NCBI RefSeq assembly: GCF_001949145.1
Contig: NW_019091486.1
Coordinates: 2,143,687-2,157,317, forward strand
Direction of reading: 5' to 3'
Length of the DNA stretch: 13,631 nucleotides
Source of the DNA: Acanthaster planci
Lineage: Eukaryota; Echinodermata; Asteroidea; Valvatida; Acanthasteridae
This document shows positions 9,501 through 13,631 of this stretch, piece by piece. The translations under genes were made by a program, and so were the position numbers. The notes beneath the pieces were generated by a model. That model was given only the letters and a program-made list of their open reading frames with translations. It had not been told where the DNA came from and made no database searches. How positions within the stretch are numbered: the stretch's first letter is position 1; every line of letters starts with the position of its first letter.

Positions 9501-11142
9501 ACACTACATGTTCAAGCAGGGCACGCATCATACGCACATGCATGCAAGTCTGAATTTTGTGCACGCATGTCAGATGTAAATTACAGCTGTGATTGGTCAG
9601 AAAACAATGGGGTGGGGCTTCATGGATAGGTCTATTATAATGCACTGTTGGAGGAGTGTACCGGGATTTTAATGCTGACCGTGACTTGTTTTTTGTCGTT
9701 CGGTTGTGCAACACAGATTTCCCTCGTCAATGAAGACAACCGTGTTATCCTCGCGACCAGCCTCCCTCCCAGTCTCCTAAGAGAGAACCAAGCACTCCTG
9801 GAGGCAGCCCTAGAGGAGCTGCTGGGAGCCGAGGTTGTCATAGAGGATATTGGAGTACGTCTCTATGGCGACAACCTGGAGAAAAGTGACCCCTCAGGGT
9901 CAGATGTCCAGTTTTATGCCATCAATGTGAATACAGGAGAGCCGTTTACAACCGACGAGTTAATCCAGTGGGTACAGCTTGTTGGATTCTTATGTGGCAG
10001 TCACTTTCGAGTTGCATCACTGCTCTTTCTCTGTGAACACTGTGAATTGAATATAAGAACCAAGCGACTGAGTCTCCTTTGCTAAGATTGTCTTCACTGA
10101 CATTGGGGAATATCGGTAGACCTGGGGCAAAGATCGATCGCTTATGATTTTTTTTTTCAGTCAGCATTGAAAAATTGTTAATAATGTCTTGGTCATTTCT
10201 CCATCATGCCATTTCAACTACAAGCTCTTGCTTCACGTTTATAATTACAAAGAAAAGGTTTTTAGTAGCATGATGTTTTTTGGGGGTTTTTTTGAGTGTG
10301 GTTTCAAAAAGAACCAGTTGAATCAAGTGATTCCTTTTAGACCTCAACCGAGTCACGAGAAAGGTATGTGGTGTGCTGAAAACTTTCCTCTCATTACTAT
10401 GTTCGCTGTGTAAACCGTCAGATTAATTTAACCCCTTCGTGCCGGGACGCGGCTAGACACGCCGTAAAAATTGAGATCTTCAGCCAGCTCTTCAGCTATT
10501 ATTCTCGGCCCACGCTCGCGCGAACGCGTTGAAAGAAGGCATACCCTGCTCTTGTATATATGGTTATCGGTCTTTGTGTGTAGCCCAGAAGTGAAAAGAC
10601 CGAATTTGCATCATAATCACCAGCTTCACAATAGTCCCCACTTTGAAAAGAGGCAACGGGAATGTGGAAGCGTGACAGAGCCACATGCCACCGAACAATC
10701 AGCCTTTTCACCGTGTAATTCAAAGCGTGCAGAGCACGCAGGGCCACAAACTGAGAATTTGTGGTTTGGCAGGTGGCTTTCGTGGCCAAGCGAGGCTGGA
10801 ATTCTTGGAGTTGGCCTTCTGGAAGAAATTCCCGGTGCGAAGGGGTTAAACAAAACATTGAAAAATATGAGATATGCTTTTCATATTGATATGCATAAAA
10901 CCCTCCACTCATTTGATCTGTAGGCTCTTACAAAATGTCAGTCAATTGGACGCCGTCCTCCGAGACATCTCCCCGGATGGCAACGGCAGAGTCATCGAGG
11001 TCCGCAAACCCAGGACGGGTCAGCGCCCGGTCACCTCGGATGCTGAGCCCACAGTGGAAGCCATAGCCTTGCTCTGCTTGGCTGTGGCTCTGTTCATCCT
11101 GTGCATACTGGCCATCGCCGTCGTCGTCGTGTCCTGGAAGAA
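431..11142 (+). CDS. Long non-classical cadherin, cadherin-23-like (partial gene, 12 exons, both ends open)
   Basis: This is a single-pass membrane adhesion protein gene; the span includes introns. Twelve exons, all with AG acceptors and GT donors, join without a stop into 703 codons plus 2 nt. Seen: calcium motifs DVNDNNP (12-18), DVNDNSP (115-121), DENDHDP (217-223) and DINDNVP (436-442); LDRE motifs at 81-84 and 391-394; a non-cadherin region 548-655; a hydrophobic helix about 677-700. Known for the family: such repeats bind calcium at linkers and form stiff extracellular rods in adhesion. The membrane-proximal region with no cadherin motif, directly after the last repeat, is typical of cadherin-23/protocadherin-15-like proteins, so I infer that subfamily. 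No catenin-binding tail, LamG or EGF domain is visible. The 5' end, signal peptide and cytoplasmic tail are missing from the window. Cadherin identity is near certain; the subfamily is a moderate call and a fat/dachsous-like relative is not excluded. Confidence 0.95.
660..840. repeat. Tandem array of a 22-bp unit, about 8 copies
   Basis: The unit is close to TTCATTAACATACTAACCCC plus CG. Units begin at 660, 688, 710, 732, 754, 775, 797 and 819. The units at 688, 710, 732 and 775 are identical; 754 lacks the final G. The first unit has a 6-bp insertion and the last two are diverged. It is a minisatellite-scale array inside intron 1. Confidence 0.95.
1128..1510 (-). repeat. Dispersed repeat with ATT-rich 3' tail, minus orientation (approximate limits)
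   Basis: Read on the minus strand, it ends with a segment containing gcgcttttgaacac and gggcgcaatataagtgc, followed by ATTATTATT. Ends of this type (gcgc...ataa then an ATT microsatellite) are common in short interspersed elements of marine invertebrates, and the SINE ending near 7870 has a related end. The segment further into the element (about 1380-1500) includes 'ttccacagctgtgg'. The 5' limit is uncertain and it may extend to about 1800. No transposase or reverse transcriptase is visible. Confidence 0.55.
2018..2323 (+). CDS. Exon 2: most of cadherin repeat A and start of repeat B
   Basis: This is the longest exon here, 102 codons and phase 0 at both ends, with acceptor aattcag and donor gtgagg. 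It completes repeat A, which has all canonical calcium ligands: DMD at 46-48, LDRE at 81-84, the ATDQ pattern near the penultimate strand, and DVNDNSPVF from residue 115. It then opens repeat B with EYSVNVMEN, whose glutamate is the expected N-terminal ligand. Joining exon 1 to it restores the usual VGQVMASDMD transition. The frame stays open past the donor to 2458; that read-through is reported as a finding. Confidence 0.95.
2324..3084. other. Intron 2 (761 bp, phase 0)
   Basis: The frame of exon 2 remains open to 2458 (see findings). After that there is only unique-looking sequence with G-rich runs around 2930-2942 and 2960-2970. Overlapping frames on both strands near 2490-2790 have no domain pattern. 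Confidence 0.75.
3085..3297 (+). CDS. Exon 3: core of cadherin repeat B
   Basis: 71 codons, phase 0 at both ends; acceptor ctgccctcag, donor gtgagt. It begins ALDRD (146-150), the DxD-type calcium motif. PETGSL follows, then LDYE (182-185) in the place of LDRE, then ARDTE. It ends on the last strand, TVTVNVL. Two N-glycosylation sequons (NAS and NAT) sit in the loop before that strand. Repeat B is slightly short after its DxD motif compared with common cadherin repeats. It looks intact and calcium competent. Confidence 0.95.
3298..3648. other. Intron 3 (351 bp, phase 0)
   Basis: Nothing is seen here beyond splice signals: donor gtgagt and a T-rich acceptor tract. Confidence 0.8.
3649..3768 (+). 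CDS. Exon 4: B-C linker and start of cadherin repeat C
   Basis: 40 codons, phase 0 at both ends; acceptor ttcttcttcag, donor gtaagt. The exon opens exactly at the linker motif DENDHDPVF (217-225), which closes repeat B. Repeat C starts with SYEGAVL and runs to AVDGD, which supplies a DxD-type ligand pair. The ORF continues into the intron past the donor, but that tail has no cadherin pattern. Confidence 0.93.
4293..4368. repeat. Tetranucleotide microsatellite (TTGG)n/(TCGG)n
   Basis: About 18 units of TTGG, switching to TCGG after six units and then interleaved. Such C/T alternation at one position suggests decay or gene conversion inside the array. It encodes only an LVGW-type repeat in one frame, without evidence of being translated. 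Confidence 0.95.
4418..4560 (+). mobile_element. Decayed tRNA-derived SINE, copy 1 (approximate limits)
   Basis: A B-box-like GGTTAGAATCC lies at 4488-4498 and a poor A-box-like segment around 4441-4452. The order (gactcaggtt-aatcccacc-like, then a tgtagattt segment) matches the clearer copies in introns 6 and 8. The 3' half is not recognisable, so this copy is old or truncated. Confidence 0.5.
4703..4828 (+). CDS. Exon 5: middle of cadherin repeat C
   Basis: 42 codons, phase 0 at both ends; acceptor ttcatttatcag, donor gtaaga. It encodes GQVFYNLMP and FTILDPSEGVV, the usual central strands of a cadherin repeat. The position normally holding LDRE reads LQNAPD, so repeat C lacks that calcium-binding segment. 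Joined to exon 4 it gives AVDGDLADTANGQVFY, a normal spacing for this part of the fold. Confidence 0.92.
4829..5198. other. Intron 5 (370 bp, phase 0)
   Basis: No gene or repeat is seen except the run of about 18 T just before the acceptor. Open frames on both strands overlap here without any domain pattern. Confidence 0.75.
5199..5305 (+). CDS. Exon 6: end of cadherin repeat C and start of repeat D
   Basis: This 107-nt exon starts in phase 0 and ends two bases into a codon. Its acceptor follows a run of about 18 T and reads gtaacag; the donor is gtaagc. It encodes LTVVAYDNGNPSRSQ, the clear penultimate strand and loop of a repeat, then LIIRVRMERPVF. The last stretch (320-328) sits where DxNDNxPxF is expected; only the PVF remains. 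The split codon AT|G joins to exon 7 and gives QSVYMVDD. It is too short to stand out as an ORF and was found by repeat pattern and frame continuity. Confidence 0.9.
5349..5600 (+). mobile_element. tRNA-derived SINE, copy 2
   Basis: A-box TGGTGTAGCTGG at 5363-5374 matches the RNA polymerase III consensus TRGCNNAGYNGG at 11 of 12 positions. The B-box GGTTCGAATCC at 5398-5408 is canonical. The body shares 'ttcagtcct..cctga.tccgtggg' and 'ggggttttcctcccacctc' with copy 3. The 3' end is A/T-rich (aaataaataaatac). Length is about 250 bp, normal for a tRNA SINE. An internal T run at 5429-5443 has expanded. Confidence 0.85.
5778..5882. repeat. Foldback (imperfect inverted repeat) in intron 6
   Basis: The left arm (about 5778-5813) and right arm (about 5842-5882) are reverse complements with few mismatches, sharing cgctttgtttaca and the run into ctttcct. 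The right arm has a 5-base extra segment around tgacgtca. The loop is about 28 bases. It could be a short MITE core or a structured intronic hairpin; no target duplication was found. Confidence 0.8.
6256..6368 (+). CDS. Exon 7: first half of cadherin repeat D
   Basis: 113 nt; it starts at the third codon base and ends one base into a codon. The acceptor is ttttttttcttag. I chose the donor gtacgt at 6369 because it gives the frame needed by exon 8, while the gtgatc at 6356 does not match as well. It encodes VDDLKEEEPPGTKVIELRAS and IEYEIIAGDPD, the first strands of repeat D. The expected DxD motif after LRAS is absent and replaced by NQGDQ. The join with exon 8 forms the turn DPDGKFEL, the usual beta-hairpin before the central strand. 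Confidence 0.9.
6369..7211. other. Intron 7 (843 bp, phase 1)
   Basis: The only structure seen is the inverted repeat at 6713-6788 and its surrounding purine/pyrimidine-rich 'ttttcc' sequence. The rest is ordinary AT-rich intron. Confidence 0.75.
6713..6788. repeat. Perfect 15-bp inverted repeat in intron 7
   Basis: ggaaaaacttttccg at 6713-6727 is the exact reverse complement of 6774-6788. Several partial ttttcc/ggaaaa copies lie between and after the arms, up to about 6810, so the region can fold in more than one way. Confidence 0.85.
7212..7367 (+). CDS. Exon 8: second half of cadherin repeat D, with a basic RRKRR loop
   Basis: 156 nt; acceptor ctcgcaaacag, donor gtaagt. The exon starts at the second codon base and ends one base into a codon. 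It encodes GKFELVS, LKVLDRENVSSYSLMVRAS with an intact LDRE (391-394), then a loop that is longer than normal and rich in glycine and arginine. The loop contains RRKRRQ (417-422). The usual aspartate of the A-x-D pattern after the penultimate strand is missing here (ASVVEA). There is an NVS sequon next to LDRE. The exon ends right after the basic stretch, so an intron separates it from the last strand of the repeat. Confidence 0.93.
7346..7360 (+). other. Predicted proprotein-convertase (furin-type) cleavage motif RRKRR in repeat D
   Basis: The five codons encode R-R-K-R-R (417-421), followed by Q-A and preceded by a G-G-G-N segment. This satisfies the known furin consensus R-x-K/R-R in two registers. 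It lies in the loop between the last two strands of a cadherin repeat on the extracellular side, where a convertase in the secretory pathway could reach it. The site is a prediction from sequence only. Confidence 0.5.
7368..8087. other. Intron 8 (720 bp, phase 1)
   Basis: About half of this intron is SINE copy 3 and its ATT-rich tail. The remainder (7368-7530 and 7921-8087) shows nothing recognisable beyond splice signals. Confidence 0.8.
7531..7920 (+). mobile_element. tRNA-derived SINE, copy 3, near full length
   Basis: A-box-like TGGCAAGGTAGT at 7550-7561 and canonical B-box GGTTCGATTCC at 7593-7603 form the polymerase III promoter. The body shares the tcagtcc, tccgtggg and gggttttcctcccacctc segments with copy 2. 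The 3' end reads ttgcgctttataaatg, then an ATT-rich microsatellite to about 7920. It is longer than copy 2 because it keeps the 3' region 7730-7870. It is in the same orientation as the host gene. Confidence 0.88.
8088..8218 (+). CDS. Exon 9: end of cadherin repeat D and start of repeat E
   Basis: 131 nt; acceptor ttgatttcag, donor gtgagt. It starts at the second codon base and ends in phase 0. It encodes NVVEVVIDLVDINDNVPAF, the last strand of repeat D and an intact linker motif at 436-444. Repeat E follows with KTAYFVGVSDSAGIGTTVITMK. The glutamate normally found near the start of a repeat is absent (VGVSD), so the D-E linker keeps only some of its calcium ligands. Confidence 0.94.
8513..8752 (+). 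CDS. Exon 10: most of the last cadherin repeat (E)
   Basis: 80 codons, phase 0 at both ends; acceptor tctctggttcag, donor gtacaa. It opens with AIDQDGGNNSVIDYSM, a canonical DxD motif and strand, and continues through FTIDASTGVIKT. The LDRE position reads ELAAEP and the A-x-D position reads FGRER, so both ligands are lost. It ends at the last strand, NAANTTVT, with an NTT sequon. No DxNDNxP motif follows, as expected for the final repeat in front of a different domain. Confidence 0.93.
8753..9716. other. Intron 10 (964 bp, phase 0)
   Basis: No element is identifiable. Seen are a T6G9 run near 8843-8857, an 11-of-12 inverted repeat (9344-9355 with 9370-9381) and an alternating purine-pyrimidine stretch around 9521-9570. 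A cadherin-like open frame at about 9424 was considered and rejected as a constitutive exon. Confidence 0.7.
9717..9967 (+). CDS. Exon 11: membrane-proximal non-cadherin domain
   Basis: 251 nt, starting in phase 0 and ending two bases into a codon; the acceptor is gtgcaacacag. The donor is the unusual gtgggt at 9968: only this choice gives the frame exon 12 requires and restores the codon CA|G and the smooth join DELIQLLQNVSQL. The exon encodes ISLVNEDNRVILATSLPP, a helix-like LLRENQALLEAALEELLG, then VVIEDIGVRLY and VQFYAINVNTGEP. The strand-helix-strand pattern and its place after the last repeat match the membrane-adjacent domain of cadherin-23/protocadherin-15-like proteins, recognised by pattern and not by a search. 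It is likely extracellular. Confidence 0.9.
9968..10923. other. Intron 11 (956 bp, phase 2)
   Basis: It begins with the non-standard donor gtgggt. It contains a 414-bp piggyBac-type MITE whose right end is only 74 bases from the acceptor, so branch point and acceptor lie between them. The stretch 10090-10427 shows nothing recognisable. Confidence 0.8.
10432..10845. mobile_element. piggyBac-type MITE with TTAA target duplication
   Basis: The element starts CCCCTTCGTGCCGGGA and ends with its inverted copy, CCCGGTGCGAAGGGG. The terminal repeats match at all but two positions over about 15-16 bp. TTAA flanks it on both sides (10428-10431 and 10846-10849). TTAA duplication and CCC/GGG ends are the known hallmarks of the piggyBac superfamily. 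At 414 bp with no DDD transposase, it is non-autonomous. It is more GC-rich than the surrounding intron. Long frames are open on both strands inside it, without recognised domains. Confidence 0.88.
10924..11142 (+). CDS. Exon 12: end of membrane-proximal domain, linker and transmembrane helix
   Basis: 219 nt; acceptor tttgatctgtag, donor gtgagt. It starts at the third codon base and ends two bases into a codon. It encodes LLQNVSQLDAVLRDISPDG, a helix that completes the membrane-adjacent domain and has an NVS sequon. A charged linker follows (RKPRTGQRP and DAEPTVE), then a long hydrophobic stretch (677-700) ending in SWKK, a basic stop-transfer signal. This orients the N-terminal side outside the cell and the tail inside. 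The cytoplasmic exons must lie beyond this window or be unrecognisable in the remaining 2.5 kb. Confidence 0.95.
11060..11131 (+). other. Transmembrane helix of the cadherin-like protein
   Basis: These 24 codons encode only hydrophobic or small residues (A, I, L, C, V, F), including three cysteines, with no charge. Glutamate lies just before and S-W-K-K just after. Length and flanking charges fit one type I membrane span. Confidence 0.95.
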
Positions 11143-11908
11143 GTGAGTATAGCCCCCTCCGTCTGCATTTTTACAGTTGCGTGATTTGGGTCGCACTTGA
11201 CAATTTCTTGAAGAATCTTTGCCTCAGGTCTGTCAGGATTTGAGCCAGGACCTGAAGCACGTCGTTGAACCTTATGTACCCCGGTTGACCTAGCCTCTGC
11301 TCCTATCACAATTCCACTCTGCTGACTGTACCCAGACCCAAGAATAGCTTCAATGAATAGGACCACTATTTCTGACCCCGAATCCTGAAACCTAAATTCT
11401 ATCCTGTATCAAATTTCTGGATAGTGTTTCATTATTCCCCAAAACTAGCTGCAAATACACCTATTTAGAACTTCATTCTTATGTCTTTCTTCGTCATTGC
11501 TTACTCTTGCCGTGAAGTGCCACGAACTAGATGGAATGACACCGTTAAAATCTCATATTATTTTTAGATACGAAGTATTCCAGCTATTTTTAGAATTCCA
11601 GATTTTTTTTTGTTAGTAGGAATTGAAAGCACCAGCATTTTAGAACCATTGCAACCACTTTTTTTAACGAGTTAAAATTTATTTACTGATAGAAACAATT
11701 TGGACAGTCATTGTTGGAACCAGAACAATCTTTCCCACTTCCTGACCTAAACCCAGGATATGCCACTGGCCGGGCAATACGTAAGCCACGGTTAAGAACT
11801 ACCATTAATGGTCAAAGTTGAAAGACTTTGTTAAAATGGCTTTTTGGAGCAAAAACAGCATACTTTACTTCATTGTCTCAGTCGTGACTGAAAATGTTTA
11901 GGGGGTTT

Positions 11909-12012
11909 GCATGGCTGCCATCTTACAGGCCAGTGCTTTTGTTCCACTGGATATACACAAAGGAGGTTTCCCTGTGGAACAAAAGGACTGCCCTGCATGA
12001 TGGCTACCATGC
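11909..12012. repeat. Long imperfect foldback, MITE-like
   Basis: cagtgcttttgttcca at 11931-11946 pairs with 11975-11990 at 15 of 16 positions. The pairing continues outward with gaps and mismatches (gcatggctgccat with atggctaccatgc). Weaker complementarity reaches about 11870 on the left and 12063 on the right, which suggests a decayed 190-200-bp palindromic element. No clear target duplication is visible. Confidence 0.75.
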
Positions 12013-12764
12013 ACAAAAGTACAGCCCCCATTGAATGTGTTTACACCCTTAGACAAAGTTCACTTAGTCAGATCTTCACATAATTTGCACCCCTGTAACC
12101 AACTTCCGTGAGCTTACATTCAGTGAAGAAGTGTTTAATATCTGTTTCACTACAGAGCACGATTTTTGTACAACCAATATTAATATTGATGCTATCATAC
12201 CAAAAATATACACCCGCCATTTCCACCATTCGTTTCCTGTCAACCTGAGCCATCAGAAACCCCCTAGAATCTTTCCAGAAATGTCTTCTTTGTCCTTTAC
12301 TGTGACAAATATACATGTAGTGATGGAGCTTTTCAGAACGCAAGGAACTTTTGTAACCTTGACCCAGCTGCATGATACAGCCAACCAAGAATATTTCTGC
12401 TTGCCATTTCTGTTGCACCTGTAGAGTCTACTTTGTAAACAGTGAATCGGAGTCCGATGTTAAATGTTGTCCCATGTGGAAACGATATGTATCTCTTCGA
12501 GGCGAGCAAGCGACAGAACCAGGGTACATTAGATTTTGAAGTGGCCCGTTCTGGGGTATGAGAAATTTAACCGTAAATCTAACCGAGTTTGTACTAGTCA
12601 ATGGGCTAACACCAAGGTGACAGGATTGACTAAGTCGTAACAGTTTAAGTTTGGAAGATGTGCACTAGATGACACCATGTGCGAGTTGTCAATTGTTGCA
12701 TACAAATACTGACTGCTTGGAGTGGTAAAGAAAACCTAGCCTGTCCACAGGGGATTCATCGATT

Positions 12765-12805
12765 ATTCTATTTTCCCCGGGGGGGGGACAGAGGGAAAAT
12801 AGAAT
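12765..12805. repeat. Perfect 13-bp inverted repeat (hairpin)
   Basis: attctattttccc at 12765-12777 is the exact reverse complement of 12793-12805, with a 15-base G-rich loop containing nine consecutive G. This might be a simple stem-loop or the middle of a decayed palindrome. Confidence 0.8.
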
Positions 12806-13631
12806 GTTCCATGGATTGTGGGAGACTCATTTTATTACACCACGAGGTAAAGCAGTCCGTATTTGGTTTGTAACATCTCTCCCACAAAATTCAGCTCCAT
12901 TTGATAATAACTGATTAATTTGATACATATAAAAGGTACATCTATTTGAACAAGAAATTTGTTGAGAATTCACCACAAAAGTGCCAGCACTTTTCGCAAC
13001 TACCTCTTCACAAAATGTTTGAACCCAGCTCTGTAGTGCTAGCAATTCGGAATGCGCATGATGTGCTATGCGCACACCAGTATGCAACTATACACAATGT
13101 CGTTGGCCACGCAGATAGTTCTTTGGTTGCTTTGGCCGTAAAAAGCAAGATAGCAAAAATAGCGAATGTCTTGTGACCGGCTCTGGGCCAATCAAGATGC
13201 AGCATCTGTGGTTGAGATGTTATTATGGAAGATATATGGGGCGGGGCCTGGAAGTACACATGTCCTCCCGTCATGGTTTTCCCAGTTTCTTTGGGTATTT
13301 ACCAAATGAAAGAGCGACTTTGCTTCAAATTAACACTTGTCATAAAAATAAACGTCCAGAATTGCCCTCAACTGGGCCCTATCGTTCCATAATTCTGCCA
13401 TTGCTGGAAAACACTTAAACTGATGAGAGGTTTCTGCAGCAGGTGAAACTACCACGCACCCTTAGCACACCCTTGCACCCATCCTGCTAATTGCACTAAC
13501 CACTTTTAAACGCTGAGCAGCTTCTCAGAGAAATCTCGGTGTAGAATGCTGCAATAACGCTTCTTGGAGTCTGACCTTGATACCTGATCAGTCTTATCGA
13601 CATACCATACTTATGGTATAATTGTCTTATC

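Larger units (their letters stand above)
11143..13631. other. Start of intron 12 and unassigned 3' sequence
   Basis: The donor gtgagt at 11143 opens an intron that does not visibly close. An acceptor followed by a frame entered at the third codon base, as exon 12 requires, was looked for and none convincing was found. The stretch contains a foldback near 11909-12012, a region open on both strands at 12068-12424 with no recognised domain, and a hairpin at 12765-12805. The remainder shows nothing. Confidence 0.65.

Noticed and set aside
9424-9520. Possible extra exon after ttcccattcccag encoding VSFQDTNLVIPPTAYLG
   Set aside because: The acceptor is fair and the frame matches phase 0, but there is no good phase-0 donor. 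Direct joining of exon 10 to exon 11 already gives a continuous last strand (TTVTISLVNEDNRV). It might still be a rare cassette exon.
9717-9971. Longer version of exon 11 ending before gtacag
   Set aside because: It would end in phase 0 and put exon 12 out of frame; the shorter end before gtgggt restores Q-L-L-Q-N-V-S.
12751-12845. Candidate cytoplasmic exon after cctgtccacag with donor gtaaag
   Set aside because: The open frame is phase 0, while exon 12 ends two bases into a codon; in the required frame it meets a TAG after about 16 codons. It also overlaps a G-run hairpin.

Overview
The window is animal genomic DNA. It holds one interrupted gene on the + strand: twelve short coding exons (107-306 nt), each bounded by AG/GT splice sites, separated by introns of about 0.3-1.5 kb that are full of tRNA-derived SINEs, MITE-like foldbacks, tandem repeats and homopolymer runs. 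Repeat style (SINEs with a GGTTCGA B box, '(g)cgctttataaat' 3' ends followed by ATT-rich tails, a piggyBac-type MITE) fits a marine invertebrate, such as a cnidarian or an invertebrate deuterostome. I cannot fix the species from the sequence.

The gene is the C-terminal part of the ectodomain of a long non-classical cadherin plus its transmembrane segment. The twelve exons (431-559, 2018-2323, 3085-3297, 3649-3768, 4703-4828, 5199-5305, 6256-6368, 7212-7367, 8088-8218, 8513-8752, 9717-9967, 10924-11142) join in one uninterrupted frame of 703 codons plus 2 nt. Intron phases are 0,0,0,0,0,2,1,1,0,0,2,2. Both ends are open: the first exon starts inside a cadherin repeat, and the last ends just after the membrane segment, so the signal peptide, most extracellular repeats and the cytoplasmic tail lie outside the window. 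Residue numbers below count from the first codon of exon 1 in this window.

Protein layout: end of one cadherin repeat (1-18); four or five further repeats, called A (to about 121), B (to about 223), C (to about 327), D (to about 442) and E (to about 547); a membrane-proximal alpha/beta region without cadherin motifs (about 548-655); a short linker; one transmembrane helix (about 677-700). Repeats A and B keep good calcium motifs. C, D and E lose several of them, and the C-D linker has lost DxNDNxP completely. This decline towards the membrane, followed by a non-cadherin membrane-adjacent domain, resembles cadherin-23/protocadherin-15-type proteins. Repeat D carries an unusual exposed-looking basic stretch, RRKRR, matching a furin-type cleavage site.

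The introns carry: an 8-copy 22-bp tandem array and a minus-strand dispersed repeat (intron 1); a TTGG/TCGG microsatellite and a decayed SINE (intron 4); a SINE and a foldback (intron 6); an inverted repeat (intron 7); a full SINE (intron 8); and a 414-bp piggyBac-type MITE with TTAA target duplication (intron 11). The last 2.5 kb (11143-13631) is intronic sequence with another long foldback and no exon I can defend. No RNA gene, CRISPR array, promoter or prokaryotic feature was seen.
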